A stretch of DNA of 64,000 nucleotides from Aeromicrobium phragmitis (GTDB taxonomy: Bacteria; Actinomycetota; Actinomycetes; Propionibacteriales; Nocardioidaceae), in assembly GCF_003674095.1 (NCBI RefSeq), contig NZ_RDBF01000006.1, positions 1 through 64,000 of the forward strand, written 5' to 3'. Both the position numbers and the translations under genes were made by a program. Below are positions 1-9,144 of the stretch, one piece after another. Within the stretch, counting starts at the first letter, position 1; every line of letters starts with the position of its first letter. The notes beneath the pieces are model-generated. The model did not search any database and had not been told where the DNA came from. It saw nothing but the letters and a program-made list of their open reading frames with translations.

Positions 1-22
1 GAGAGTAGGACGTCGCCGGACA
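1..22 (+). rRNA. rrf: 5S ribosomal RNA, 3' end only
   Basis: The first bases (GAGAGTAGGACGTCGCCGG) match the conserved 3' terminus of bacterial 5S rRNA, where a GAGAGTAGGA-type strand precedes the closing helix. The rest of the molecule lies before the window. The strong hairpin about ten bases later is where an rRNA operon would terminate. The exact 3' end is uncertain by a few bases. Confidence 0.8.
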
Positions 23-32
23 ACCACACAGC

Positions 33-64
33 GCGAGGCCGCCCCAACCCTGGGGCGGCCTCGC
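33..64 (+). terminator. Strong intrinsic terminator hairpin after the 5S rRNA
   Basis: A perfect 14-bp stem (33-46 pairing with 51-64) closes on a 4-nt loop. It is followed by a short T-containing stretch (TGCATTT). It lies between the 5S rRNA end and the TPR gene and should end rRNA operon transcription. Confidence 0.9.
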
Positions 65-120
65 TGCATTTACCCCCAGGATCGCCGCAACGATGCGCAT
101 CCTGGTATCAAGGAAGAGTC

Positions 121-984
121 ATGGCTGAATCGAAGAGGCCCCGCCCGAACCAGGGTCGTGGAGGCGCGGGCAAGGGCCCGCAGAAGAGAACGGGACGTCC
201 TGGCGCTCCCGAGCGCCGCGGCGGTCGGGGCGCGCCGGCGGCCGGCGGTAAACGTGGAGGACCTGCACGCGCTCCCCGCCGTCCCGAGCCCAAGGATCGT
301 ACCGACGCTCAGAAGACGTACGACGGGCCGCCGATCCCTGACGATGTCAGCGCCAAAGATCTCGACCGTTTCGCGCGGCAGGAACTGCAGGGGCTCCCAC
401 CGAAACTCGCCGAGAAGGTGGCTCGTCACCTGGTGATGGCCGGCTCGCTCCTGCACGAGGATCCAGCGCTCGCTCACCAGCATGCGCTCGCGGCGCGTGC
501 GCGCGCGATGCGTAACGGGCTCGTCCGTGAGGCCACCGGGGAGACCGCGTACGCGCTGGGCAACTGGTCCGAAGCGCTGTCGGAGTTTCGCGCTGCTCGC
601 CGCATCACCGGGCGGCTGATCTACGCGGCCATGATGGCCGACTGCGAGCGGGCGCTGAAGCGCCCGGAGAAGGCGCTCGAATACGACACGCCGGAGATCC
701 GCGCTCAGCTGGACGAAGCTGGCAACGCCGAACTCACCATCGTCATGGCCGGGGCTCGTCGCGATATGGGGCAGCTCGAGGCGGCGCTGCAGTTGCTCGA
801 GACCGAGAACCTGCTGAGCAAGAACCGCGCTGACTGGGTGGCCCGGCTGCGCTATGCGTACGCAGACACGCTGCTCGCCGCGGGTCGTCGTGACGAGGCG
901 ATCACCTGGTTCCACCGGGTCGTCGCCGTCGACGGGAACAAGCTCACCGACGCCGAGGAGCGGCTGGCCGATCTCGAGGGCTGA
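121..984 (+). CDS. Tetratricopeptide-repeat protein with basic disordered N-terminus
   Basis: A 287-residue cytoplasmic protein. Roughly the first 65 residues are Arg/Gly/Pro/Lys-rich and probably disordered, possibly nucleic-acid binding. Residues 80-285 are alpha-helical, with TPR-like Ala/Leu/Tyr patterns such as ALGNWSEALSEFRAA and TLLAAGRRDEAITWFHRV. TPR folds normally mediate protein-protein contacts; no catalytic motif is visible. The start is supported by AAGGAAG seven bases upstream. It is the first gene after the rRNA operon and lies 63 bases before proA on the same strand. The specific role is unknown. Confidence is high that it is a gene and moderate for TPR. Confidence 0.85.
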   Translation: MAESKRPRPNQGRGGAGKGPQKRTGRPGAPERRGGRGAPAAGGKRGGPARAPRRPEPKDRTDAQKTYDGPPIPDDVSAKDLDRFARQELQGLPPKLAEKVARHLVMAGSLLHEDPALAHQHALAARARAMRNGLVREATGETAYALGNWSEALSEFRAARRITGRLIYAAMMADCERALKRPEKALEYDTPEIRAQLDEAGNAELTIVMAGARRDMGQLEAALQLLETENLLSKNRADWVARLRYAYADTLLAAGRRDEAITWFHRVVAVDGNKLTDAEERLADLEG

Positions 985-1047
985 GGTGCGCCGGCCCGTC
1001 ATGAGCGCCGGTCCCGCTGCTCGGAGCAGAGCGCCTAGAATGCGGGC

Positions 1048-2295
1048 ATGAAGGAGCACGTTCACGACGCAGCCCGCCGGGCCCGTCAGGCCGCCGCTGT
1101 GCTGGCGCTCGCGACCCGGGCCGAGAAGGACGCGGCGTTGACCGCCATGGCCGACGCGCTGGTGGAGTCCACTGCCCGCATCCTCGACGCGAACGAGGCC
1201 GATGTGGCCGCCGCACGCGAGGACGGAACGCCGGAGAACGTCATCGACCGACTCGCGCTCGACGCAGCACGTGTGGCGAGCTTCGCCCAAGGTGTGCGCG
1301 ACGTCGCTGCGCTTCCCGACCCGGTCGGCGAGGTCGTCCGCGGCTCGATCCTGCCGAACGGGTTGGAGTTGCGTCAGATCCGTGTTCCCATGGGCGTGAT
1401 CGGCATGATCTACGAAGGACGACCCAACGTCACCGCCGATGCCGCGGCGATCTGTCTCAAGTCCGGGAGCGCCTCGCTGCTGCGAGGCTCCAAGAGCGCA
1501 GCGCGCTCCAACGCCGTGATCGTCGACGTCATGCGCAGCGCCGTGGTGTCGGCGGGGCTTCCGGCCGACGTCATCCAGGCGATCTCCGCCGAGGACCGGT
1601 CGTCGGCCGCGCACCTGATGCAGGCGCGCGGTCTCGTCGATCTCGTCATCCCGCGCGGAGGAGCGGGACTCATCCGTACCGTGGTGGAGGAGTCGACGGT
1701 GCCGGTCATCGAGACGGGTACGGGGAACGTCCACGTCTACGTCGACCACGACGCCGACCTGGACATGGCTCTGGACATCGTCCTCAATTCCAAGACCCAC
1801 CGCACGAGCGTCTGCAACGCTGCCGAGTCGCTGCTCGTCCACAAGGCGGTGGCGGACGAGTTCGTGCCGCGGGTCGTCGCGACGCTGCGTGAGCACGGGG
1901 TCGTCATCCACGGTGATCCCGCGTTCATGGCGGTGGATCCCACGGTGCAGCGGGCCACCGAGGAGGCGTACGCCACCGAGTTCCTCGCCTCGGAGATCTC
2001 CGCGCGCGTCGTCGACTCTCTCGACGAGGCGATCGCGCACATCCGCCAGTACTCCTCGGGCCACACCGAGGCGATCGTCACGCGTTCGCTCGAGGCTGCG
2101 CACCGGTTCTCGCGTGGGGTCGACTCTGCTGCCGTGATGGTCAACGCGTCCACCCGGTTCACCGACGGCGGCGAATTCGGCTTCGGTGCCGAGATCGGCA
2201 TCTCGACCCAGAAACTGCACGCGCGTGGGCCGATGGGGCTGCAGGAGATGACCACCACGACCTACATCGTGACCGGCGACGGGCAGCTGCGCTGA
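1048..2295 (+). CDS. proA: Glutamate-5-semialdehyde dehydrogenase (gamma-glutamyl phosphate reductase)
   Basis: A 415-residue aldehyde-dehydrogenase-superfamily enzyme of normal family length. It reduces gamma-glutamyl phosphate to glutamate-5-semialdehyde with NADPH in proline synthesis. Family landmarks are clear: [19 protein letters not shown] near residue 115, the [12 protein letters not shown] segment, [12 protein letters not shown], and the catalytic cysteine in [15 protein letters not shown]. proB is not next to it here, although in many actinobacteria proB sits just upstream. Downstream, a catabolic cassette separates proA from nadD, its usual neighbour in related genomes. Confidence 0.97.
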   Translation: MKEHVHDAARRARQAAAVLALATRAEKDAALTAMADALVESTARILDANEADVAAAREDGTPENVIDRLALDAARVASFAQGVRDVAALPDPVGEVVRGSILPNGLELRQIRVPMGVIGMIYEGRPNVTADAAAICLKSGSASLLRGSKSAARSNAVIVDVMRSAVVSAGLPADVIQAISAEDRSSAAHLMQARGLVDLVIPRGGAGLIRTVVEESTVPVIETGTGNVHVYVDHDADLDMALDIVLNSKTHRTSVCNAAESLLVHKAVADEFVPRVVATLREHGVVIHGDPAFMAVDPTVQRATEEAYATEFLASEISARVVDSLDEAIAHIRQYSSGHTEAIVTRSLEAAHRFSRGVDSAAVMVNASTRFTDGGEFGFGAEIGISTQKLHARGPMGLQEMTTTTYIVTGDGQLR

Positions 2296-2376
2296 CCGCG
2301 GTTCTCGGATCCCGATAATCCTGGTTGGAGGGTAGGCCCCGGGAACGCCATCCTCGTCTGGCCATGTGACGTGGCC

Positions 2377-2397
2377 CACGCCGCCATCGGTGGCGTG
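2377..2397 (+). other. Hairpin in the proA-MFS gap
   Basis: CACGCCGCC (2377-2385) pairs with GGTGGCGTG (2389-2397) across a 3-nt loop, with one G-T pair. There is no T tract. It sits 20 bases before the GTG start of the transporter. It could be a weak terminator for proA or a leader structure of the next gene. Confidence 0.35.
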
Positions 2398-2416
2398 AAG
2401 CAGACAGGAGTATCCC

Positions 2417-3763
2417 GTGACCTCACCCATCGGCACCCGCGGTCCGCGATCGACCGCGGCCGAGCAACGCAAGGTGCTCGCCGGCACCATGATCGGCACC
2501 ACCATCGAGTGGTACGACTTCTTCATCTACGCCAACGCGGCGGCGCTGGTGTTCGCGCCGCTGTACTTCTCGCACGCGACGTCGGGCGCCATGGCGCAGA
2601 TCGTCGCTTTCATGTCAGTCGGTATCTCGTTCTTCTTCCGGCCACTCGGCGCGGCCATCGCGGGCCACCTGGGCGACCGCATCGGACGTAAGAGGCTGCT
2701 TGTCGTCACCTTGACGATGATGGGCACCGCGACGGTCCTCATGGGCCTGACGCCGACGGCCGCGCAGATCGGAGTCCTCGCCCCGCTGCTTCTGGTACTG
2801 CTGCGTATCGTGCAGGGGCTCTCTACCGGCGGTGAGTGGGGTGCGGCGGCCTTGATGGCCGTGGAGCACGCGCCGGATCATCGCCGCGGGTACTTCGGTT
2901 CCTTCCCGCAAATCGGTGCCGCTGCGGGCATGTTGCTGGCCACGGGAGCGCTCGCGATCGTCAGCGCCACGACCACGGCCGAGCAATTCATGGCGTGGGG
3001 CTGGCGCCTGCCGTTCCTCGGCAGCATCGTGCTCCTGGTGGTCGGTCTGTACATCCGCCGCCGCGTGGGTGAGAGCCCGGTGTTCGAGGAATTGGAACAG
3101 ACGAGCAAGCGCGCCTCCGCCCCGATCGCGCAGGTGCTGAAGCGTCACAAGACCGAGTTGTTTCAAGCCACTTGGGCGTACGCCGGTGTCAACGCCGCCG
3201 CTTACATGGTGCTCGGCGGCTACGTGCTGAGCTACTCGACGAACTCCCTCGGGCTCGATCGCACCGGTGTGCTGACGATCATCGCGGTCGTCAACGTGCT
3301 GTGGATCGCGTTGACCATCTGGGCCGGCGCGCTCTCGGACCGGATCGGTCGCGTCAACACCTACAAGATCGGGTTCATCAGCCTCGCGGTCTGGGTGTTC
3401 CCGATGTTCCTGCTCATCGACACCGGTTCCTACCTCGCGCTCGTCGTGGCGCTGGCGGGTCTCGCGGTGGGCCTGAGCTTCTCGTACGGACAGCAGTCGG
3501 CGATGTACGCCGAGATGTTCCCCGCCCAGGTCCGTTTCACCGGCGCCTCGCTCGGTTACGCCTTGGGCTCGATCATCGGCGGCGGCTTCGCGCCCACTAT
3601 CGCCTCGGCCCTGCAGACCTCGACGGGCTCCACGATGCCGGTCGCGGCCTACCTCGCGCTCTGGGCGCTCATCGCGCTCGCGGTGGTCTGGAAGGTCAAG
3701 GACCGCACCGGCCAAGACATCTCCGCGGCGGCCGCCGCCACCCCCACCACGACGAGAGGCTGA
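2417..3763 (+). CDS. MFS transporter of the metabolite:H+ symporter (MHS) type
   Basis: A 448-residue, 12-helix inner-membrane symporter. The N-terminal GTTIEWYDFFIYA segment and the loop 2-3 motif GHLGDRIGRKRLL are typical of the MHS branch (relatives of ShiA, KgtP and ProP), which imports organic acids, aromatic acids or osmolytes with protons. RIVQGLSTGGEWGAAALM in helix 4 is also family-typical. It starts at GTG with ACAGGAG upstream. Only 3 bases separate it from the hydrolase gene, so transporter, hydrolase and monooxygenase are probably one transcript. It most likely imports the substrate of that short pathway, perhaps an aryl ketone or its acid; the substrate is inferred only from context. 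Confidence 0.9.
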   Translation: MTSPIGTRGPRSTAAEQRKVLAGTMIGTTIEWYDFFIYANAAALVFAPLYFSHATSGAMAQIVAFMSVGISFFFRPLGAAIAGHLGDRIGRKRLLVVTLTMMGTATVLMGLTPTAAQIGVLAPLLLVLLRIVQGLSTGGEWGAAALMAVEHAPDHRRGYFGSFPQIGAAAGMLLATGALAIVSATTTAEQFMAWGWRLPFLGSIVLLVVGLYIRRRVGESPVFEELEQTSKRASAPIAQVLKRHKTELFQATWAYAGVNAAAYMVLGGYVLSYSTNSLGLDRTGVLTIIAVVNVLWIALTIWAGALSDRIGRVNTYKIGFISLAVWVFPMFLLIDTGSYLALVVALAGLAVGLSFSYGQQSAMYAEMFPAQVRFTGASLGYALGSIIGGGFAPTIASALQTSTGSTMPVAAYLALWALIALAVVWKVKDRTGQDISAAAAATPTTTRG

Positions 3764-3766
3764 CCC

Positions 3767-4600
3767 ATGGCTCGTATCCACACCACCGTCATCGACGGGC
3801 TCCGCACCCGGTACATCGAGGCAGGGCACCGTTCCCGAGAGACGCTGCTGTTGATCCACGACGGCGGTTTCGGCGCCAGCGCCGAGCTCTGCTGGTCCGA
3901 GGTGATCGAGGAGCTGGAAGCCCACTTCCATCTCGTCGCCCCCGACCTGCTGGGATGGGGCGGCTCCGACAAAGTGGTGCACTTCGGCGAGGCGCCCTAT
4001 CCGTCGAAGATCCGCCAGGTCGCACGCCTCGTGGAGACTCTCGATCTCGACGAGGTGGTCTCGGTCGGCACCTCCTTCGGCGGTTCCCTGGCCCTGCGAG
4101 CCGCCCTCGAGCCGGAGAATCCGTGGCGCGCTCGGGGAGTCGTGAGCATCACCGGGGCCGGTGGGCTCTATCGCGTTCCGGAAGGGGTCGAGGCGATCGG
4201 GAGCTTCGATCCCACCATCGAGGATGCCCGTCGACTCACGTCGTGGCTCGTCGCCGACGCGGACGCCTTCGAGGAGCATGCGCGCCAGCGGCTCGAGAAC
4301 AGCCTCGTGCCGGGGCACTGGGAGGCGATGAACGCCCCCCGCCTGCGCAACCCCCGGGCCGAGCGCCCGGACGTGAAGGACCCGTTCCTCGACCGGCTCG
4401 CCGAGTTGCGGCTTCCGGTGTTGTTCGTCGAGGGCGCCCGCGACCGACTGCTCGACCAGGGCTGGGCGAAGCAGCTGGCGGACCTCGCGCCGCACGGCGA
4501 GGCGCTCACGATGGACTGCGGCCACGCGCCCAACGTCGAGCTGCCCGCCGAGCTCGCGAAGGTGCTTGCGATGTTCGCCGACCGGGGTGAGGATCGGTGA
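3767..4600 (+). CDS. Alpha/beta-hydrolase, probable esterase partner of the monooxygenase
   Basis: A 277-residue alpha/beta-hydrolase-fold enzyme, cytoplasmic with no signal peptide. The nucleophile elbow GTSFGG (Ser near residue 103) is preceded by a typical cap arrangement. A late acid lies in FVEGARDRLLD and the catalytic His in DCGHAPNVELP, so the triad is complete. The sequence resembles meta-cleavage-product hydrolases and carboxyl esterases. The next gene overlaps it by 4 bases (GTGA), showing translational coupling to a Baeyer-Villiger monooxygenase, so the likely job is hydrolysing the ester or lactone that enzyme makes. A ring-cleavage-product (C-C) hydrolase role is the alternative. 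Confidence 0.88.
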   Translation: MARIHTTVIDGLRTRYIEAGHRSRETLLLIHDGGFGASAELCWSEVIEELEAHFHLVAPDLLGWGGSDKVVHFGEAPYPSKIRQVARLVETLDLDEVVSVGTSFGGSLALRAALEPENPWRARGVVSITGAGGLYRVPEGVEAIGSFDPTIEDARRLTSWLVADADAFEEHARQRLENSLVPGHWEAMNAPRLRNPRAERPDVKDPFLDRLAELRLPVLFVEGARDRLLDQGWAKQLADLAPHGEALTMDCGHAPNVELPAELAKVLAMFADRGEDR

Positions 4601-6477
4601 CGCTTCCCCTCGTGAGTGTCGATCAGATCGAGGAACTGCTGGCAGGGGCGGAGATCCCGCCCCTGCTGGCGGCCATGGCGCACGCCACGGGCGACCGCGC
4701 CTTCCTCGACCCCGGGCTCGCTCCGCCGCACCGTCAGCGCGGCGCCCACCTCGTCAAACACGGCGGCATGGACGAGCCGGCAGTCGAGCGGGCGAAGAAG
4801 CTCATCGCGGCGGCGTTGCCCGACGTTCTCGGGCGCGAACCGGCGTTGCGTGAGGAACTCATCGAGCCGAGCCTGTCCTTCCTCGCCGGCCGGCTGCGCG
4901 ACGGCGCCGACGATCTCCTGCGTCATGAGCTCGTCGGCCCGCCGACACCGGTGGACTTGACGGCGTCGGGACTGCGCGCCGTCGTGGTCGGCGCGGGAGT
5001 CTCCGGACTGGCGGCTGCGGTCAATCTGCGGGCAGCGGGCGTCGACGTCACTGTGCTCGACAAGAACGAGGAGGTCGGCGGTACCTGGTGGGAGAACACC
5101 TATCCGGGGTGCCGGCTCGACACCCCGAACTTCACCTACAGCTACAGCTTCGCCCAGCGTCCGGTGTGGCCGGATCACTTCTCGCAGCAGCCGGATCTGC
5201 GTGACTACCTCATCGAGGTCTCCTCGCAGTTCCGGCTGCGCGACGCCGTGCGCTTCGGCCGCGAGGTCGAGGAGGCCGTGTGGGAGGAGTCGACCGCCGA
5301 ATGGGTCGTGACCGTCCATGCGCCACAGGGCAGGGAGGTGTACCGCTGCGACGTGCTGGTGACGGCCGTGGGGCAGCTCAATCGACCTCGCATCCCCGAC
5401 ATTCCCGGGTTGGACGAGTTCCCTGGGGACGTCATGCACTCGGCGACGTGGGACCACGGCGTGGAGCTGGCCGGGCGCGAGGTCGCGGTCGTGGGGACGG
5501 GGGCCAGCGCCTTCCAGATCGTCCCGGCGGTGGTGGACGACGTCGCCCGGCTCACCGTCTTCCAGCGCAACGCCCCGTGGATGCTGCCCACGCCGCACTA
5601 CACGCAGCCCATCGACGGGGCGCAGCGGAGGCTTTTCGAGCAGGTCCCCGGCTACGGACGGTGGTACCGGTTCTGGCAGTTCGTGGCCTCGATGGAGGCG
5701 TGGCTCCCACTGGTCGAGGTCGACCCCGGCTGGTCGGAGCCGGGCACGGTGTCGCGACTGAACGCCGAATTCCGCGAGGAGTTGCTCGACGCGCTGCGCG
5801 GCCAGTTCGCCGACCGTCCGGACCTGCTCGCCGTGTGCACCCCCAGCTATCCGCCGGGCGCGAAGCGGATGCTGCGCGACGACGGCTCCTGGGGACGTGC
5901 TCTGCGTCGCGATCATGTCGATGTCGTCCGCAGCGGCGTCGTCCGGGTGGAGGGCCGCCGGCTCATCGCCGCAGACGGCAGCTCGGTCGAAGCCGACGTC
6001 ATCGTCTTCGCCACCGGGTTCCGGGCCGAGGAGTTCCTCGCTCCGATGCGGATCGTGGGACGCGAGGGACGGACGTTGAGCGAGCACTGGAAGGGTGACG
6101 CACGAGCGTACGCCACGACGAGCGTTCCCGGGTTTCCGAACCTGTTCATGCTGCTGGGACCCAATTCGGGGCTGGCCGCGAACGGCAGCATCGTGTTCAT
6201 GTCCGAGTGCGCGGCGGAGTATGTCGTGCGATGCCTGGAAACCCTCGTGCGGCGCCAAGCGGAGGCGATGGCGCCGACCGTGGAAGCCTACGAGCGCTTC
6301 GCGGAGCGTGTCGATGCGGCGAACCGACGTCGGGCCTGGGGCGTTCCCGGCGTATCGACGTGGTATCAGAACCAGTACGGTCGTGTCTCTCAGAACTGGC
6401 CGCTGGAGTTGGCGGACTACTGGGAGTTGACGCACCGGGTCGTGGAGGAGGACTTCGACTTCACCGGCGTGCGGTGA
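4597..6477 (+). CDS. Flavin-containing Baeyer-Villiger monooxygenase, long (HAPMO-like) form
   Basis: A 626-residue FAD/NADPH monooxygenase. The first Rossmann motif (VVGAGVSG) starts only near residue 129. The Baeyer-Villiger fingerprint FxGxxxHxxxW is met exactly at about residue 275 (FPGDVMHSATW), and a second NADPH-binding GTGASA lies near residue 300. The helical N-terminal extension of about 120 residues is characteristic of the 4-hydroxyacetophenone monooxygenase type rather than short cyclohexanone monooxygenases. Known relatives insert an oxygen next to an aryl or alkyl ketone carbonyl to give an ester. It is coupled to the upstream hydrolase and followed by an IclR regulator. The substrate is inferred. 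Confidence 0.92.
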   Translation: MTLPLVSVDQIEELLAGAEIPPLLAAMAHATGDRAFLDPGLAPPHRQRGAHLVKHGGMDEPAVERAKKLIAAALPDVLGREPALREELIEPSLSFLAGRLRDGADDLLRHELVGPPTPVDLTASGLRAVVVGAGVSGLAAAVNLRAAGVDVTVLDKNEEVGGTWWENTYPGCRLDTPNFTYSYSFAQRPVWPDHFSQQPDLRDYLIEVSSQFRLRDAVRFGREVEEAVWEESTAEWVVTVHAPQGREVYRCDVLVTAVGQLNRPRIPDIPGLDEFPGDVMHSATWDHGVELAGREVAVVGTGASAFQIVPAVVDDVARLTVFQRNAPWMLPTPHYTQPIDGAQRRLFEQVPGYGRWYRFWQFVASMEAWLPLVEVDPGWSEPGTVSRLNAEFREELLDALRGQFADRPDLLAVCTPSYPPGAKRMLRDDGSWGRALRRDHVDVVRSGVVRVEGRRLIAADGSSVEADVIVFATGFRAEEFLAPMRIVGREGRTLSEHWKGDARAYATTSVPGFPNLFMLLGPNSGLAANGSIVFMSECAAEYVVRCLETLVRRQAEAMAPTVEAYERFAERVDAANRRRAWGVPGVSTWYQNQYGRVSQNWPLELADYWELTHRVVEEDFDFTGVR

Positions 6478-6490
6478 GAGAGGCGGCGGC

Positions 6491-7327
6491 GTGAAGGATC
6501 ACAGCAGCGACAACTCGTACTTGGGCCGGGTGCTGCGCATCCTGGAGTCGTTCACGCCGTCGTGCCCCGCCCTCTCCGTGGCGCAGCTCGCCGAGCGGAC
6601 GGGCATCCCGTTACCGACCGTCTACCGGTACGTCGGCGAGCTGGTCCGTGTCGGGCTGCTCGAACGCGTGGGGGAGGGCGACCGGCTTCGGGCCTCCGTC
6701 CGGCTGTGGGAGCTCGGGTATCGCGCGTCCAACGCCACCGCGGTCCGAACGGTCGCCCTGCCGTTCATGCAGGATCTCCACGCGACCGTCGGCCACAACA
6801 CCCAGCTGGCCGTGCTCGACGGCACGGAGGTGCTGTACGTCGAACGGTTGCGAGCGCGTGGTGCGATCACCAACATCACGCAGACCGGCGAGCGGATGCC
6901 GGCCAAGATCAACTCCTCGGGTCTGCTGCTGGCCGCGTTCCTCGACGACCGTGAGCGCGTCGAGCAGATCATCGAGGAGGACATCTCCGACTACTGGCTG
7001 GTCGCGGGACCGCCCCCGTTCGCCGCGGTACACGTGCCGACGCGTGAGGAGGTCGAAGGGGTGCTGGCTCGGGCGCGACGTGACGACTTCTGCCGGCTCG
7101 ACGCGTGGCTGTCGCCCGACACCGCCGGAATCTCCGCGCCGATTCGCGACGCGCTCGGCACGGTCTGCGCCGCGCTCTCGTTGATCGTCCCTAATGATCG
7201 GTCGATACCTCAACGGGTGGTGCCCGCGCTGCGCACGAGCGCCACGGCGATTTCGCGCGCCTTGGGATGGCGCGGGAAGGTCAGATCACGCCATCGGTCG
7301 GCCCCGCTGGCCGCGCTGGTAGATTAA
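6491..7327 (+). CDS. IclR-family transcriptional regulator
   Basis: A 278-residue regulator. The N-terminal winged helix-turn-helix (about residues 8-65, LSVAQLAERTGIPLPTVYRY) is followed by the IclR effector domain, including VGHNTQLAVLDGTEVLYVERL and the MPAKINSSGLLLAA ligand-pocket segment. It starts at GTG 13 bases after the monooxygenase stop. IclR proteins usually control adjacent catabolic genes in response to an aromatic or organic-acid effector, so it probably governs the transporter-hydrolase-monooxygenase unit. I saw no clear operator. The C-terminal 25 residues beyond the domain are basic and unremarkable. Confidence 0.93.
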   Translation: MKDHSSDNSYLGRVLRILESFTPSCPALSVAQLAERTGIPLPTVYRYVGELVRVGLLERVGEGDRLRASVRLWELGYRASNATAVRTVALPFMQDLHATVGHNTQLAVLDGTEVLYVERLRARGAITNITQTGERMPAKINSSGLLLAAFLDDRERVEQIIEEDISDYWLVAGPPPFAAVHVPTREEVEGVLARARRDDFCRLDAWLSPDTAGISAPIRDALGTVCAALSLIVPNDRSIPQRVVPALRTSATAISRALGWRGKVRSRHRSAPLAALVD

Positions 7328-7331
7328 GCGC

Positions 7332-7475
7332 ATGCTCGATCTGCTGAAGTTCGCCGAGGAAGCCGCTCATGAACCGGCCGTTCACCCGGCTCTCGTCGGG
7401 GTGGCCGCGCTGGGCATCCTCCTGGTGTTGCTGTTCATCCTCCTCGCCTTCGGCAAGGGCCGCGAGCACACCTGA
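7332..7475 (+). CDS. Small single-helix membrane protein preceding nadD
   Basis: A 47-residue protein: a short acidic N-terminus, one hydrophobic helix (about residues 20-41, [21 protein letters not shown]), then a short basic tail GKGREHT. It ends 5 bases before nadD and begins 4 bases after the IclR stop. From memory, a comparable small membrane protein with a GR-H-S/T tail sits ahead of nadD in Nocardioides relatives, which supports it as a real conserved gene. Function unknown. Confidence 0.75.
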   Translation: MLDLLKFAEEAAHEPAVHPALVGVAALGILLVLLFILLAFGKGREHT

Positions 7476-7480
7476 GCCGC

Positions 7481-8098
7481 ATGGCCGCCAGCGAACGCCG
7501 CCGCATCGGGGTGATGGGCGGGACGTTCGATCCCATCCATCACGGGCACCTCGTCGCCGCGAGCGAGGTGCAGTCGTGGTTCGACCTCGATGAGGTCATC
7601 TTCGTTCCGACCGGGCAGCCCTGGCAGAAGGCCGACCGCGCAGTCTCGCCGCCGGAGGATCGCTACCTCATGACGGTCATCGCGACCGCGGCGAACCCGC
7701 GCTTCCAAGTCAGCCGGGTCGACATCGAGCGGCGCGGTCCGACGTACACCATCGACACGCTGCGGGATCTGTCCCGCCAGCATCGCGACGCCGACCTGTA
7801 CTTCATCACCGGTGCCGACGCGATGGCCGCGATCCTGACATGGCGCGACCACGACGAGCTGTTCGAGCTCGCGCACTTCGTCGGCTGCACGCGGCCCGGA
7901 CACGAGCTGGACGAGAAGACGCTCGAGGGCTTGCCGGCCGACCGCGTGACGTTGGTCGAGATTCCGGCGCTGGCGATCTCCTCGACCGACTGCCGCCAGC
8001 GCGTCCAGAAAGGCGAACCGGTCTGGTACCTCGTTCCCGACGGGGTCGTCCAGTACATCGGTAAGCACCGCCTCTACCACCGTGAGGACTCACCATGA
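7481..8098 (+). CDS. nadD: Nicotinate-nucleotide adenylyltransferase
   Basis: A 205-residue cytoplasmic enzyme that joins nicotinate mononucleotide and ATP to form deamido-NAD in NAD synthesis. The nucleotidyltransferase signature [12 protein letters not shown] lies near residue 14, with VPTGQPWQK and the [10 protein letters not shown] (ISxTxxR-type) motif near the C-terminus. Length is normal. It overlaps rsfS by 4 bases (ATGA), the conserved nadD-rsfS-phosphatase arrangement of actinobacteria. Confidence 0.97.
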   Translation: MAASERRRIGVMGGTFDPIHHGHLVAASEVQSWFDLDEVIFVPTGQPWQKADRAVSPPEDRYLMTVIATAANPRFQVSRVDIERRGPTYTIDTLRDLSRQHRDADLYFITGADAMAAILTWRDHDELFELAHFVGCTRPGHELDEKTLEGLPADRVTLVEIPALAISSTDCRQRVQKGEPVWYLVPDGVVQYIGKHRLYHREDSP

Positions 8099-8457
8099 CC
8101 GCCACCGACCGCGCCCTCGAACTCGCGCGTGCCGCCGCCGCGGCCGCCGACGACAAGCAAGCCACCGACATCATCGCCTTCGACGTGTCCGACCAACTGG
8201 TCATCACCGACGCCTTCGTGCTGTGTTCGGGTGCCAATCCGCCGCAGATGTCGGCGATCCGCGACGCCGTCGAGGAGAAGCTCTTCGGGCTCGGCGCCAA
8301 ACCCATCCGCCGCGAAGGGGAACGCGAGGGCCGATGGGTGCTGCTCGACTACGCCGACATCGTCGTCCACATCCAGCACGTCGAGGAGCGCGCGTTCTAC
8401 GCCCTCGAGCGGCTCTGGAGTGACTGCCCGACGATCGAGCTCGGACTGTCGCAATGA
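8095..8457 (+). CDS. rsfS: Ribosomal silencing factor RsfS
   Basis: A 120-residue protein of the RsfS/DUF143 (YbeB, Iojap) family. It binds ribosomal protein L14 on the large subunit and blocks subunit joining when nutrients are scarce. Typical features are the [22 protein letters not shown] strand-helix core, IRDAVEEKL, and the [22 protein letters not shown] segment. It overlaps nadD and the phosphatase gene by 4 bases on each side, so the three are translated as a coupled unit. Confidence 0.97.
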   Translation: MTATDRALELARAAAAAADDKQATDIIAFDVSDQLVITDAFVLCSGANPPQMSAIRDAVEEKLFGLGAKPIRREGEREGRWVLLDYADIVVHIQHVEERAFYALERLWSDCPTIELGLSQ

Positions 8458-9134
8458 CCCGATCGCGTCGCGTCATCGTCTGGCGCCACGGACGCACGGC
8501 GTGGAACCTCGCCGGCCGCGTGCAGGGCCAGAGTGACGTGCCGCTCGACGACGTCGGCCTTGCTCAGGCACGTGATGCCGCTGGATACCTCGCGGCGCTC
8601 GAGCCCAGCCGCATCCTGTCGTCCGATCTCAAGCGTGCGGCGTCGACCGCCGCCGCGCTCAGTGCGGTGACCGGTATTCCGGTCGAGCTCGACAAGCGCT
8701 TCCGGGAGATGGACTTCGGCGCCCGTGAGGGCCTGACCTGGCCCCAGGCATGGGAGGCATTTCCCGAGGGGATGCAGGCCTGGGTGAGCGGGGATGAGAC
8801 CAAGATCCCCGGCAGTGAGACGCACGAGCAGGCCGGGCGTCGCTTCGCGGCGGCACTCGAGGACCACCTCGAGGACCTGCCGCTCGGCGACACTCTGGTG
8901 GTGGTCGCCCACGGCGCACTGCTGCGCACGGGCCTGTGCGCGTTCCTCGGTTTCGAGGTGGCCTCCTGGCGGCTCTTCGGCGGTCTCGCCAATTGCAACT
9001 GGTCGATTCTCGAGGAGAGCCGTCACGGCGACTGGGCCGAGTGGCGGCTCACGGAATGGAATACCGGCAGCCTGCCCGAGCCGGTGCTGTCCGACGACGA
9101 GCAGACCGAGCGCCCCGTCGACGAACCCGGCTGA
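8454..9134 (+). CDS. Histidine phosphatase (phosphoglycerate mutase-like)
   Basis: A 226-residue member of the histidine phosphatase superfamily. The RHG motif (WRHGRTAWN, His near residue 12) carries the phosphorylated histidine. The second active-site histidine lies in VVVAHGALLRTGL, and the acid/base residue is probably in FREMDFGAREG. Although often annotated as phosphoglycerate mutase, members located after rsfS are usually broad phosphatases, and the true substrate here is unknown. It overlaps rsfS by 4 bases and converges on the DMT transporter gene, leaving 10 bases between the stops. Confidence 0.9.
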   Translation: MTRSRRVIVWRHGRTAWNLAGRVQGQSDVPLDDVGLAQARDAAGYLAALEPSRILSSDLKRAASTAAALSAVTGIPVELDKRFREMDFGAREGLTWPQAWEAFPEGMQAWVSGDETKIPGSETHEQAGRRFAAALEDHLEDLPLGDTLVVVAHGALLRTGLCAFLGFEVASWRLFGGLANCNWSILEESRHGDWAEWRLTEWNTGSLPEPVLSDDEQTERPVDEPG

Positions 9135-9144
9135 GCTCGACGGC

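Noticed and set aside
70..2526. Very long open frame on the minus strand across the TPR and proA genes
   Set aside because: It is antisense to clear genes, Arg/Asp-rich without domains, and typical of GC-rich shadow frames.
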